From Krasilnikoviella flava (GTDB lineage Bacteria; Actinomycetota; Actinomycetes; Actinomycetales; Cellulomonadaceae), in assembly GCF_900167525.1 (NCBI RefSeq), contig NZ_FUZQ01000001.1:62001-126000 (forward strand): 64,000 nucleotides of DNA, written 5' to 3'. Position numbers and translations under genes: made by a program. The notes under the pieces were generated by a model. That model had not been told where the DNA came from. It worked only from the letters and a program-made list of their open reading frames with translations, and searched no databases. Below are positions 1 to 8,820 of the stretch, in pieces (position 1 is the first letter of the stretch; every line of letters begins with the position of its first letter).

Positions 1-2
1 CC

Positions 3-305
3 GGCGGCGTCTCCGTGGCCGAGATGGCGTACAAGACCACCAGCGACGAGTACGTCCACGGCCGGTTCCGCGCCTACGGCGAGGTCCTGTCGATCTGGGA
101 CTACCACGACAACGACCGCAAGTCGGTCGTGCGGCTCTGGGTCGGCGGGAGCGGCCCCGCCGTCTTCTACTCGAACGGGGACAACACCTATCGGGAGAAG
201 AACCTGTCGTACGACGAGGGGCAGACCGTCTATATCCAGACCTGCACGTCCGACGGCGCCGGGGCGGTGTGCACGGAGAAGAAGAAGGTTCCGGGCAGGT
301 CCTGA
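3..305 (+). CDS. C-terminal part of an unrecognised protein (5' end outside window)
   Basis: The frame is open from the left edge to a TGA at 303-305, so this is probably the end of a longer gene. An internal GTG at 15 and ATG at 24 exist but no ribosome binding site precedes them. The roughly 100 visible residues are polar, rich in Tyr, Asp and Gly, and contain a Cys pair about ten residues apart near the end, followed by a Lys-rich tail. This suits an exported beta-rich domain, but I do not recognise the family. A strong terminator hairpin follows at once, so the gene is transcriptionally separate from narG. Confidence 0.55.
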   Translation, partial: GGVSVAEMAYKTTSDEYVHGRFRAYGEVLSIWDYHDNDRKSVVRLWVGGSGPAVFYSNGDNTYREKNLSYDEGQTVYIQTCTSDGAGAVCTEKKKVPGRS

Positions 306-336
306 CTGGCGTCCGCACGACCGGTGGACGACGCCG

Positions 337-368
337 GAGCCCCGGGTCTCGTCGCAGACCCGGGGCTC
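337..368 (+). terminator. Hairpin terminator before narG
   Basis: A perfect 13-bp inverted repeat (GAGCCCCGGGTCT at 337-349 and its complement at 356-368) with a 6-base loop lies 32 bases after the stop of the partial gene. There is no T-tract, as is usual for actinobacterial terminators. It isolates the narG promoter region (369-460). I see no convincing FNR or NarL box in that region. Confidence 0.75.
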
Positions 369-460
369 GTCGCCGCGCGCACCCTCGACGTGCGCTGTCG
401 CAGGTCCGGGCCCATGATGCGAAGCAGTGACTCTCCGGTTCCCCAGCCCCAGGAGTGCGC

Positions 461-3400
461 ATGTCGACCACCCGCCCGCCCGTCCGCGACCTCGGGTCGG
501 CACCGCCGACCGACGCGTCCGACGCCCTGCTGCGGCTCGGCAAGCACCTGCGCAAGGGGGACGTGTCCGAGGACCTGCGGCAGCTGTTCCTCAAGGGCGG
601 CCGCGAGGGCGACGTCTTCTACCGGGACCGGTGGTCGCACGACAAGGTGGTGCGCTCCACGCACGGCGTGAACTGCACGGGATCGTGCTCGTGGAAGGTG
701 TACGTCAAGGACGGCATCATCACGTGGGAGACGCAGCAGACGGACTACCCGTCGGTGGGCCCGGACTCCCCCGAGTACGAGCCGCGCGGCTGCCCGCGCG
801 GCGCCGCGTTCTCCTGGTACACGTACTCGCCCACGCGGGTGCGCTACCCGTACGTGCGCGGCGTGCTGCTGCGGGCGTACCGGGAGGCGAAGGCCGCGGT
901 GGGCGGCGACCCGGTGCTGGCGTGGGAGCGGCTGACATCGGACCCCCAGACGGCGCGGGCGTACAAGAGCGCGCGGGGCAAGGGCGGCCTGGTGCGCGCC
1001 ACGTGGGACGAGGCCGCGGAGCTCGTGGCCGCCGCGCACGTGCACACGATCAAGGCGCACGGGCCTGACCGGGTGGCCGGCTTCTCCCCCATCCCGGCGA
1101 TGTCGATGGTGTCGCACGGCGTCGGGGCACGGTTCGTGCAGATGCTGGGCGGCACGATGCTGTCGTTCTACGACTGGTACGCGGACCTGCCGGTCGCGTC
1201 CCCGCAGGTGTTCGGCGACCAGACGGACGTGCCGGAGTCCGCGGACTGGTGGAACTCCTCCTACCTCATCATGTGGGGCTCGAACATCCCCGTGACCCGC
1301 ACCCCGGACGCGCACTTCATGGCCGAGGCGCGCTACCGCGGCACCAAGGTGGTCTCGGTCTCGCCGGACTACGCGGACAACACGAAGTTCGCCGACCAGT
1401 GGCTGGCGCCGCAGCCGGGCACGGACGGCGCCCTGGCCATGGCGATGGGGCACGTGATCCTGCGCGAGTTCCTCGTCGAGAAGCGCACCGCACCGTTCGT
1501 CGACTACCTCAAGAAGTACGCGGACGCGCCCTTCCTGGTGCGCCTCGACGAGCACGACGGCGCGTACGTGCCCGGCAAGTTCCTCACCGCCGCGGACGTG
1601 GACGACGCCGTCCTGCCCGGGGCGTCGACGGCGGCCAACCCGCACTTCCGGACGCTGCTGCTGGGCGCGGACGGCGCCGTCGTCGCACCGAACGGGACGC
1701 TCGCGGACCGGTACGGCGAGGCCGGCGAGGGGAAGTGGAACCTCGACCTGGGCGACGTCGACCCCGTGCTGTCGGTGGCGGACGCCCCGGTGGTCGAGCC
1801 CGTCGAAACCACCGACGGGGTATCGACGGGCTCGACCGGCGTCCCGGTGCTGCTCCCCAGGTTCGACGTCCTGCCCGACGGCTCGGACGACGCCGCCGCG
1901 CACCTCGGCGGCAAGGGCGTGCTGACGCGCGGCGTGCCGACCCGGCGGGTGGGCGGCCACCTGGTGACGACGGTCTTCGACCTGCTGCTGGCACAGTACG
2001 GCGTCGAGCGGGCGGAGCTCGGGCTGCCGGGCGAGTGGCCCACGGGCTACGACGACGCGACGGCCCCCGGCACGCCGGCCTGGCAGGAGGAGATCACCGG
2101 CGTGCGGGCCGCCGACGCCGCGCAGATCGGCCGGGAGTTCGCGCAGAACGCGGAGGACTCCGGCGGCCGGTCGATGATCATCATGGGCGCGGGGGCCAAC
2201 CACTGGTTCCACTCGGACACCATCTACCGCGCGTTCCTCACGCTCACCACGATCACCGGCTGCCAGGGCGTCAACGGCGGCGGCTGGGCGCACTACGTGG
2301 GGCAGGAGAAGTGCCGGCCGATCACGGGGTGGGCCCAGTATGCGGGCGGGCTGGACTGGGTGCGCCCGCCGCGGCAGATGATCGGCACGGGCTGGTTCTA
2401 CCTCGCCACCGACCAGTGGCGGTACGACGGGATGCCGGCCGACGCGCTGGCGTCGCCGCTGGCCCCGGGCCGGCTGGCCGGTCGCACGACGGCGGACGCC
2501 CTGGTGGAGTCCGCGCAGCGCGGCTGGATGCCGAGCTACCCGACCTTCGACCGCAACCCGCTGGACCTCGTGGACGAGGCGCGCGCGGCGGGCAAGGAGC
2601 CCGAGCAGCACGTCGTCGACGAGCTCAGGGCGGGCCGGCTGCACTTCGCGTGCGAGGACCCCGACGACCCGGCGAACTTCCCGCGCGTGCTGACGATCTG
2701 GCGGGCCAACATCCTCGGCTCGTCCGGCAAGGGCAACGAGTACTTCCTCAAGCACCTGCTCGGCACGGACGCGTCGGTGCTCGCCGACGAGGCCCCCGAG
2801 GGTCGCCGGCCGACGTCGATGACGTGGCGTGACGAGGCGCCGCGCGGCAAGCTCGACCTGCTGGTCACGATGGACTTCCGGATGACGAGCACCACGCTGT
2901 TCTCCGACGTCGTGCTCCCCGCGGCCACCTGGTACGAGAAGCACGACCTGTCGAGCACGGACATGCACCCGTTCGTGCACTCGTTCAACCCGGCGATCAG
3001 CCCGCCGTGGCAGACGAGGACCGACTTCGACACGTTCCACACGCTGGCGGGGCTCGTGGCGCAGATGTCCGAGGAGCACCTGGGCGTGCGCGAGGACCTG
3101 GTCGCCACCCCGCTGCTGCACGACTCCCCCGACGAGCTCGCGGTGCCGCACGGCACGCTCACCGACGCCGGGGCGCCGGTCACCGAGCGCGAGCTGGTGC
3201 CCGGCGTGACGATGCCGCGCCTGCAGGTGGTGCAGCGCGACTACCCGGCGTTCGCCGCGCGGATGGCCGCGCTCGGGCCGCTGACGGACACCAAGGGCAT
3301 GTCCACCAAGGGCGTCGCGTTCATGCCCGACGAGGAGGTGCGCAAGCTCGGGCAGGTCAACGGCCTGGTGACCTCGGGCCCCGCGGCCGGGCGCCCGCGC

Positions 3401-4306
3401 CTGGACCGCGACACGCACGCCTGCGAGACGATCCTCGCCCTGTCCGGCACCACCAACGGCCGCCTCGCGGTGCAGGGCTTCGAGCACCTGGAGCAGCGGA
3501 CGGGACGGCCGCTGGCCGACCTGGCGCGGGACGACCAGGCCAAGCGCGTCACCTTCCCGGACGTGCAGTCGCGCCCGACGACGGTGATCACCTCCCCGGA
3601 GTGGTCCGGGTCGGAGCACGGCGGGCGCCGGTACACGGCGTTCGCCGTGAACGTGGAGCGGCTCAAGCCGTGGCACACGCTCACCGGCCGCCAGCACTTC
3701 TACCTCGACCACGACTGGATGATCGAGCTGGGCGAGCAGCTGCCGGTGTACCGGCCGCCGCTGGACCTGCACCACCTGTTCGGCGACTCGCCACGGCCGG
3801 GCGCGTTCGACGACGGGGGCCCCGACGGCAGCGGCACCGGGCACGCCGCCGTCGCGGTGCGCTACCTGACCCCGCACTCCAAGTGGTCCATCCACTCCGA
3901 GTACCAGGACAACCTGTTCATGCTGTCGCTGTCGCGCGGTGGACCGAACATCTGGATGAGCCCGGCGGACGCCGCGAAGATCGGCGTCGCGGACAACGAG
4001 TGGATCGAGGCGGTGAACCGCAACGGCGTCGTCGTGGCCCGCGCCGTCGTCTCCCACCGCATGCCCGAGGGCACGGTGTACATGCACCACGCCACGGACC
4101 GCACGGTCGACGTGCCGCTCGCCGAGACGTCCGGGCGCCGCGGCGGCATCCACAACTCGCTGACCCGCATCCTGCTGAAACCCACGCACCTCGCCGGCGG
4201 GTACGGGCAGCTCACCTACGCGTTCAACTACCTCGGCCCCACCGGCAACCAGCGCGACGAGGTCACCGTCATCCGACGCCGCTCGCAGGAGGTGCGTTAC
4301 TCGTGA
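461..4306 (+). CDS. narG: Respiratory nitrate reductase, alpha (catalytic) subunit NarG
   Basis: Reduces nitrate to nitrite at a Mo-bis-MGD centre, taking electrons from quinol through NarH and NarI on the cytoplasmic face of the membrane. The N-terminal Fe-S signature is visible: His, three residues, Cys, three residues, Cys (HGVNCTGSC, about residue 66), with a further Cys in GCPRGA. The 1281 residues are slightly above the roughly 1240 usual for the family. ATG 461 is chosen because AGGAG lies five bases upstream; GTG 455 overlaps that ribosome binding site. A palindromic repeat adds about 16 residues in frame near residue 445. The gene ends in a GTGA overlap with narH and heads narGHJI. 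Confidence 0.97.
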   Translation: MSTTRPPVRDLGSAPPTDASDALLRLGKHLRKGDVSEDLRQLFLKGGREGDVFYRDRWSHDKVVRSTHGVNCTGSCSWKVYVKDGIITWETQQTDYPSVGPDSPEYEPRGCPRGAAFSWYTYSPTRVRYPYVRGVLLRAYREAKAAVGGDPVLAWERLTSDPQTARAYKSARGKGGLVRATWDEAAELVAAAHVHTIKAHGPDRVAGFSPIPAMSMVSHGVGARFVQMLGGTMLSFYDWYADLPVASPQVFGDQTDVPESADWWNSSYLIMWGSNIPVTRTPDAHFMAEARYRGTKVVSVSPDYADNTKFADQWLAPQPGTDGALAMAMGHVILREFLVEKRTAPFVDYLKKYADAPFLVRLDEHDGAYVPGKFLTAADVDDAVLPGASTAANPHFRTLLLGADGAVVAPNGTLADRYGEAGEGKWNLDLGDVDPVLSVADAPVVEPVETTDGVSTGSTGVPVLLPRFDVLPDGSDDAAAHLGGKGVLTRGVPTRRVGGHLVTTVFDLLLAQYGVERAELGLPGEWPTGYDDATAPGTPAWQEEITGVRAADAAQIGREFAQNAEDSGGRSMIIMGAGANHWFHSDTIYRAFLTLTTITGCQGVNGGGWAHYVGQEKCRPITGWAQYAGGLDWVRPPRQMIGTGWFYLATDQWRYDGMPADALASPLAPGRLAGRTTADALVESAQRGWMPSYPTFDRNPLDLVDEARAAGKEPEQHVVDELRAGRLHFACEDPDDPANFPRVLTIWRANILGSSGKGNEYFLKHLLGTDASVLADEAPEGRRPTSMTWRDEAPRGKLDLLVTMDFRMTSTTLFSDVVLPAATWYEKHDLSSTDMHPFVHSFNPAISPPWQTRTDFDTFHTLAGLVAQMSEEHLGVREDLVATPLLHDSPDELAVPHGTLTDAGAPVTERELVPGVTMPRLQVVQRDYPAFAARMAALGPLTDTKGMSTKGVAFMPDEEVRKLGQVNGLVTSGPAAGRPRLDRDTHACETILALSGTTNGRLAVQGFEHLEQRTGRPLADLARDDQAKRVTFPDVQSRPTTVITSPEWSGSEHGGRRYTAFAVNVERLKPWHTLTGRQHFYLDHDWMIELGEQLPVYRPPLDLHHLFGDSPRPGAFDDGGPDGSGTGHAAVAVRYLTPHSKWSIHSEYQDNLFMLSLSRGGPNIWMSPADAAKIGVADNEWIEAVNRNGVVVARAVVSHRMPEGTVYMHHATDRTVDVPLAETSGRRGGIHNSLTRILLKPTHLAGGYGQLTYAFNYLGPTGNQRDEVTVIRRRSQEVRYS
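1792..1837 (+). repeat. Palindromic repeat inserted in frame inside narG
   Basis: Two perfect 15-base arms (GGTCGAGCCCGTCGA at 1792-1806 and its complement at 1823-1837) are separated by 16 bases. It encodes a VEPVET...VSTGSTG peptide in NarG. The same architecture with nearly the same arms recurs at 51666-51711 between genes, so this is a dispersed repeat that has entered a coding region while keeping the frame open. Similar palindromes are, from memory, common in Micrococcales genomes. Confidence 0.85.
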
Positions 4307-6000
4307 AGGTCATGGCGCAGATGTCGATGGTGATGAACCTCGACAAGTGCATCGGTTGCCACACCTGCTCGGTCACGTGCAAGCAGGCGTGGACGAACCG
4401 CACCGGCATGGAGTACGTGTGGTTCAACAACGTCGAGACCCGCCCCGGGCTCGGCTACCCCCGCACCTACGAGGACCAGGACACCTGGCAGGGCGGCTGG
4501 GTGCGCACCAAGCGGGGCAAGCTCAAGCTCCGCGCGGGCGGGCGGGCCAAGAAGCTCGCCACGATCTTCGCCAACCCCAAGCTGCCGTCCATCCACGACT
4601 ACTACGAGCCGTGGACGTACGAGTACGACATGCTGCTCAGCGCCCCGCAGGGCGAGCACACCCCGGTGGCGAAGCCGAAGTCCCTCCTCACCGGCGACGA
4701 CATGTCGATCCAGTGGTCGGCCAACTGGGACGACGACCTCGGCGGGTCGACCGCGACGATGCAGGACGACCCGATCCTCAAGCACATGAGCGAGCACGTC
4801 GCCGAGGAGCTCGAGCAGACGTTCATGTTCTACCTGCCGCGCATCTGCGAGCACTGCCTCAACCCGTCCTGCGTCGCGTCCTGCCCGTCGGGCGCGATGT
4901 ACAAGCGGGTCGAGGACGGCATCGTGCTGGTGGACCAGGACCAGTGCCGCGGCTGGCGCATGTGCGTCACCGGCTGCCCGTACAAGAAGGTCTACTTCAA
5001 CCACAAGACCGGCAAGGCCGAGAAGTGCACCCTGTGCTACCCGCGCATCGAGGTGGGCCTGCCCACCGTGTGCTCGGAGACCTGCGTGGGCCGGCTGCGC
5101 TACCTCGGCCTCGTGCTGTACGACGCCGACAAGGTCGGCGCCGCCGCCGCCATCGAGGACGAGCACGACCTGCTCGCCGCCCAGCGCTCCGTCTTCCTCG
5201 ACCCGGACGACCCCGAGGTGGTCGCCGCCGCCCGCCGCGAGGGCATCCCGGACGACTGGATCACCGCCGCGCAGCGCTCCCCCATCTGGAAGCTCATCCA
5301 CGACTACGAGGTGGCGCTCCCCCTGCACCCGGAGTACCGCACGCTGCCGATGGTCTGGTACATCCCGCCGCTGTCGCCGGTGGTCGACGTCGTGGCCAGC
5401 TCCGGCAACGACGGCGAGGACGGGCGCACCCTGTTCGCCGCGATCTCCCAGCTGCGCATCCCGCTGGAGTACCTGGCCGGGCTGTTCACCGCGGGCGACA
5501 CCGCGCCGGTGGAGCGCGTGCTGCGGAGGCTCGCGGCGATGCGGTCCGGCATGCGCGAGGTCAACCTCGGCCGGGAGTTCCCCGAGGAGACCGCCACCGC
5601 CGTCGGCATGACCGCTGACCAGGTCCAGGAGATGTACCGCCTGCTCGCGATCGCCAAGTACGAGGAGCGGTACGTCATCCCCACCGCGCACACCGAGGTG
5701 GCGCGCGAGCTGGAGGAGATGGCCTGCTCCCTCGACTTCGAGGGCGGCCCGGGGATGGGCGGCGCGGGTCCGTTCGGCTCGTCGTCGGGCACACCCACCC
5801 CCGTGGCGGTGGAGAACTTCCACGCCCTCGCTGCGCGGCAGACCGCCGACTCCCCCTACGGCCCGACCACGCCCGGGCGCGTGAACCTGCTCAACTGGGA
5901 CGGCAACGGCCGGCCCAGCGGGCTGTTCCCGCCGGGCGACATCGGCGGGGGCGCGGCCGGCGAGGGCGGCGACGGCGCGGACGAGGAGGGTCGGCCGTGA
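4303..6000 (+). CDS. narH: Respiratory nitrate reductase, beta (Fe-S) subunit NarH
   Basis: Relays electrons from NarI haem to NarG. Four ferredoxin-type cysteine groups are visible: CIGCHTCSVTC near the N-terminus; CEHCLNPSCVASC; CRGWRMCVTGC, where a Trp replaces one Cys as in the [3Fe-4S] cluster of the family; and CTLCYP with later Cys residues. The GTG start at 4303 overlaps the narG stop by four bases, which implies translational coupling. At 565 residues it is slightly longer than E. coli NarH because of a Gly/Pro-rich C-terminal tail (about residues 485-565). The stop overlaps the GTG of narJ. Confidence 0.97.
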   Translation: MKVMAQMSMVMNLDKCIGCHTCSVTCKQAWTNRTGMEYVWFNNVETRPGLGYPRTYEDQDTWQGGWVRTKRGKLKLRAGGRAKKLATIFANPKLPSIHDYYEPWTYEYDMLLSAPQGEHTPVAKPKSLLTGDDMSIQWSANWDDDLGGSTATMQDDPILKHMSEHVAEELEQTFMFYLPRICEHCLNPSCVASCPSGAMYKRVEDGIVLVDQDQCRGWRMCVTGCPYKKVYFNHKTGKAEKCTLCYPRIEVGLPTVCSETCVGRLRYLGLVLYDADKVGAAAAIEDEHDLLAAQRSVFLDPDDPEVVAAARREGIPDDWITAAQRSPIWKLIHDYEVALPLHPEYRTLPMVWYIPPLSPVVDVVASSGNDGEDGRTLFAAISQLRIPLEYLAGLFTAGDTAPVERVLRRLAAMRSGMREVNLGREFPEETATAVGMTADQVQEMYRLLAIAKYEERYVIPTAHTEVARELEEMACSLDFEGGPGMGGAGPFGSSSGTPTPVAVENFHALAARQTADSPYGPTTPGRVNLLNWDGNGRPSGLFPPGDIGGGAAGEGGDGADEEGRP

Positions 6001-6719
6001 GCCTCGCGTTCCTGCCCCGCCCCGGCGTCCGCGCCAAGCGGCTCGACCCGCTCGCCCCCGTGCCGCTGGACGACCGGGGCCGCGCCGTCGCGCACATGGG
6101 CGCCGCGGTGCTGCTGCGCTACCCCGACGACGAGGCGCGCGCGGCCGCGGCCACCGTGCGCGACGCCGCCGCGGGCCTCCCCGCCCCGGTGCGCGACCGG
6201 CTGACCGGGCTGGCCACCGCCCTGACGGACGGCGACCCGGCCGCACTGCAGGCGGAGTACGTCGCCACGTTCGACCTCAAGCGCCGCTGCGCCATGTACC
6301 TGTCGTACTACGCGGCGGGCGACACCCGGAAGCGCGGTGCCGCGCTCGTGCGCTTCGTCGAGGCCTACCGCGCCGCCGGCTTCGAGACCACCGGCGACGA
6401 GCTGCCCGACTACCTGCCCACCGTCCTGGAGCTGTCCGCCCGCGGCGGGCCTGACGGCGCCCGGATCGCGGGCGCCCTGCTGTCGGCCCACCGCGACGGC
6501 ATCGAGGTGCTGCGCTCGGCGCTCGCTGCGCAGCGCTCGCCCTGGACGCCGGCGATCGAGGCCGTCTGCCTCACCCTGTCGCCGGTCGACGCCGCCACCG
6601 CCGAGCGCGTCGCCGACCTGGTGGCGGCCGGCCCACCGGCAGAGCTGGTGGGGCTGAGCGGGTACGGGAGCGGTGACACGGGGCACGCGAACGACGGGAA
6701 GGACCTGCCATGGGCCTGA
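5997..6719 (+). CDS. narJ: Nitrate reductase assembly chaperone NarJ
   Basis: A system-specific chaperone (NarJ/TorD fold) that holds apo-NarGH until the molybdenum cofactor and Fe-S clusters are inserted. It is not part of the final enzyme. The 240 residues are all-alpha in character and include the family's conserved RRCAMYLSYY segment followed by DTRKRG. The GTG start overlaps the narH stop, and the C-terminus overlaps the start of narI by ten bases, so the gene is locked into the operon. Confidence 0.93.
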   Translation: MSLAFLPRPGVRAKRLDPLAPVPLDDRGRAVAHMGAAVLLRYPDDEARAAAATVRDAAAGLPAPVRDRLTGLATALTDGDPAALQAEYVATFDLKRRCAMYLSYYAAGDTRKRGAALVRFVEAYRAAGFETTGDELPDYLPTVLELSARGGPDGARIAGALLSAHRDGIEVLRSALAAQRSPWTPAIEAVCLTLSPVDAATAERVADLVAAGPPAELVGLSGYGSGDTGHANDGKDLPWA

Positions 6720-7471
6720 CGGACGCTTCCGCCGACAAGATCATCCTGTGGGTCGTGGTGCCCTACGTGACCTTCGCCGTCCTCGTCGTGGGGTCGGTCT
6801 GGCGCTACCGCTACGACAAGTTCGGGTGGACCACCCGCTCCAGCGAGCTCTACGAGAAGCGCCTGCTGCGCTGGGGCTCCCCGCTGTTCCACTTCGGTCT
6901 GCTGTTCGTGGTGCTCGGGCACTTCCTGGGGCTCGTCGTCCCGAAGTCGTGGACCGAGGCCGTGGGGGTCTCGGAGGCGCAGTACCACTTCGTCGCGACA
7001 TGGATGGGCTCGCTCGCGGCCCTCGTCGCCGTCGCCGGGCTGCTCATCCTCATCTACCGCCGCCGCGCCACCGGCCCCGTCTTCCTCGCCACGACCAAGA
7101 CGGACAAGCTCATGTACGTCTTCCTCGCAGGGTCGCTGCTGTCCGGCGCATGGGCGACGGTGCAGACGCAGGTGATCGCGGCCGGTCACGGGTACGACTA
7201 CCGGGAGACCATCTCGCCCTGGTTCCGGTCCCTGTGGTACCTGCAGCCGGAGCCGGCCCTCATGGCCGGGGTGCCCGCCGCGTTCCAGGTGCACATCACC
7301 GTCGCGATGCTGCTGTTCGCGCTGTGGCCCTTCACCCGTCTGGTGCACGCGTTCTCCGCCCCCGTGCAGTACCCGTTCCGGCCCTACGTGGTCTACCGGT
7401 CCCGCGAGGCCTCCGTGTCGTCGCGGGCGCCGCGGCCCGGGTGGGACCCCACGAACACGCCGCCCCGCTGA
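6710..7471 (+). CDS. narI: Respiratory nitrate reductase, gamma (cytochrome b) subunit NarI
   Basis: Membrane subunit that oxidises quinol and anchors NarGH through two b-type haems. The 253-residue protein shows about five hydrophobic helices. Histidines suitable as haem ligands lie in the second helix (FHFGLLFVVLGHF) and in the helix ending FTRLVHAFSAP, the classic NarI C-terminal haem segment. ATG 6710 lies inside the end of narJ. The cytoplasmic tail is short and basic. narK follows 16 bases later. Confidence 0.95.
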   Translation: MGLTDASADKIILWVVVPYVTFAVLVVGSVWRYRYDKFGWTTRSSELYEKRLLRWGSPLFHFGLLFVVLGHFLGLVVPKSWTEAVGVSEAQYHFVATWMGSLAALVAVAGLLILIYRRRATGPVFLATTKTDKLMYVFLAGSLLSGAWATVQTQVIAAGHGYDYRETISPWFRSLWYLQPEPALMAGVPAAFQVHITVAMLLFALWPFTRLVHAFSAPVQYPFRPYVVYRSREASVSSRAPRPGWDPTNTPPR

Positions 7472-7487
7472 ACTCAGGAGGAATGCG

Positions 7488-8720
7488 ATGACCTCGGCAG
7501 CCACCCCCGGACCGACGGACGCCCCGACGGCCCCGGCCATGCAGGGCAACACGACGCAGCTCGCCCTCGCGACCGTCGGCTTCGCGATCTGCTTCTGGGC
7601 GTGGGCGCTGCTCGGGCCGCTGGGCAACAGCTACGGGCAGCTGTACCACCTGTCGGACTTCGAGGTGTCCGTGCTGGTGGCCGTGCCCGTCATCGTCGGG
7701 TCGCTCGGTCGCATCCCGATCGGTGCGCTCACCGACCGGTTCGGCGCCAAGGTGATGTTCCCGCTGTGCGCCGCCCTGACGATCGTCCCGGTGCTGTTCA
7801 TCGGGTTCGTCGCGAACAGCCTGCCGTGGCTGCTGATCGGCGGGTTCTTCCTCGGCCTCGGCGGCACGACCTTCGCCATCGGCGTCCCGTTCGTCAACAA
7901 CTGGTACCCGCCGGCCCGCCGCGGCACCGCGATCGGCATCTTCGGCGCCGGCATGGGCGGCACGGCCATCGCGTCGTTCTCCACCGTGCCGATCCGCGAC
8001 GCGTGGGGCGACGGCGCCCCGTTCATCATCGTCGCCGTGTTCCTCGCGGTCTTCGCCCTCGCCTCGCGGGCCCTGCTGCAGGACTCCCCCGCCTGGAGCC
8101 CGGGGACCGGCGGCGAGGGCATGTGGGCGCGCACGTGGGCCACCCTCAAGATCCCCGCCACGCTGCAGCTGTCCTGGCTGTACGCCATCGGCTTCGGCGG
8201 CTTCGTCGCGTTCTCGGTGTACCTGCCGACGTTCCTGCAGAACGCGTACGACCTCAGCGCCAGCGACGCGTCGTTCCGCACCGCGGGCTTCGTGGTGCTC
8301 GCGGTGGTCTGCCGGCCCCTCGGGGGCACGCTGTCGGACAAGGTGGGCGGCGTCCCCGTGTCCATCGCGTGCTTCGCGGTGGTCACCGTGTTCGCGGCCG
8401 TGATCGTCTTCCAGCCGGCCTTGATCCCCGGCGCGACGATCGCCTTCCTCGGCATGGCGGCCGCGCTCGGGGCCTCGTCCGGAGCGACGTTCGCGCTCGT
8501 GGCCAAGATGGCACCTCCCGGCACGGTGGGTGCGGTGACCGGCGTCGTCGGCGCCGCGGGCGGCCTGGGCGGCTTCATCCCGCCGCTGATCATGGGCGCC
8601 GTGTACGGCGCGCGGGGCGACTACGGCATCGGGTTCGGCCTGCTCGCGCTGACGGCCCTCCTCACCCTGCTGTTCACGCTCGGCCCGGTGCGCAAGCGCG
8701 TGCGGGCGAACGCCGGATGA
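7488..8720 (+). CDS. narK: Nitrate/nitrite transporter NarK (MFS)
   Basis: Imports nitrate and/or exchanges it for nitrite, feeding the reductase encoded upstream. The 410-residue protein has the 12-helix MFS pattern and two glycine-rich nitrate-signature segments, one around GLGGTTFAIGVPFVNNWYPP and one around GAAGGLGGF in the second half, which are diagnostic for NarK-type carriers. A strong AGGAGG ribosome binding site lies just before ATG 7488. It is the last gene of the apparent narGHJIK operon. Sequence alone cannot separate nitrate/proton symport from nitrate/nitrite antiport. Confidence 0.93.
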   Translation: MTSAATPGPTDAPTAPAMQGNTTQLALATVGFAICFWAWALLGPLGNSYGQLYHLSDFEVSVLVAVPVIVGSLGRIPIGALTDRFGAKVMFPLCAALTIVPVLFIGFVANSLPWLLIGGFFLGLGGTTFAIGVPFVNNWYPPARRGTAIGIFGAGMGGTAIASFSTVPIRDAWGDGAPFIIVAVFLAVFALASRALLQDSPAWSPGTGGEGMWARTWATLKIPATLQLSWLYAIGFGGFVAFSVYLPTFLQNAYDLSASDASFRTAGFVVLAVVCRPLGGTLSDKVGGVPVSIACFAVVTVFAAVIVFQPALIPGATIAFLGMAAALGASSGATFALVAKMAPPGTVGAVTGVVGAAGGLGGFIPPLIMGAVYGARGDYGIGFGLLALTALLTLLFTLGPVRKRVRANAG

Positions 8721-8808
8721 CGGCACGGCCGGCGACCTGCGCCGCCGTCTCACCCGCGCGCCGGACCCGCCGTGAGGTCCGCGCCGCACGGGCGACACGT
8801 CGTCGGCC

Positions 8809-8820
8809 TAGCGTGGTCGC
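8809..8820 (+). promoter_or_regulatory. Leaderless promoter -10 of moeA
   Basis: TAGCGT at 8809-8814 is followed by exactly six bases and then ATG 8821. There is no room for a Shine-Dalgarno sequence, so transcription probably starts at the A of the start codon. Confidence 0.55.

Noticed and set aside
369-460. FNR/Crp or NarL box in front of narG
   Set aside because: Only a weak TGCG-N4-CGCA symmetry was found; it does not match a known consensus well enough to report.
230-4189. A 1319-codon open frame antisense to narG
   Set aside because: Same GC-driven shadow effect; no recognisable motif, while the plus-strand narG is unambiguous.
455-4306. narG start at GTG 455
   Set aside because: The AGGAG that serves ATG 461 overlaps this GTG, so the upstream codon would have no ribosome binding site.
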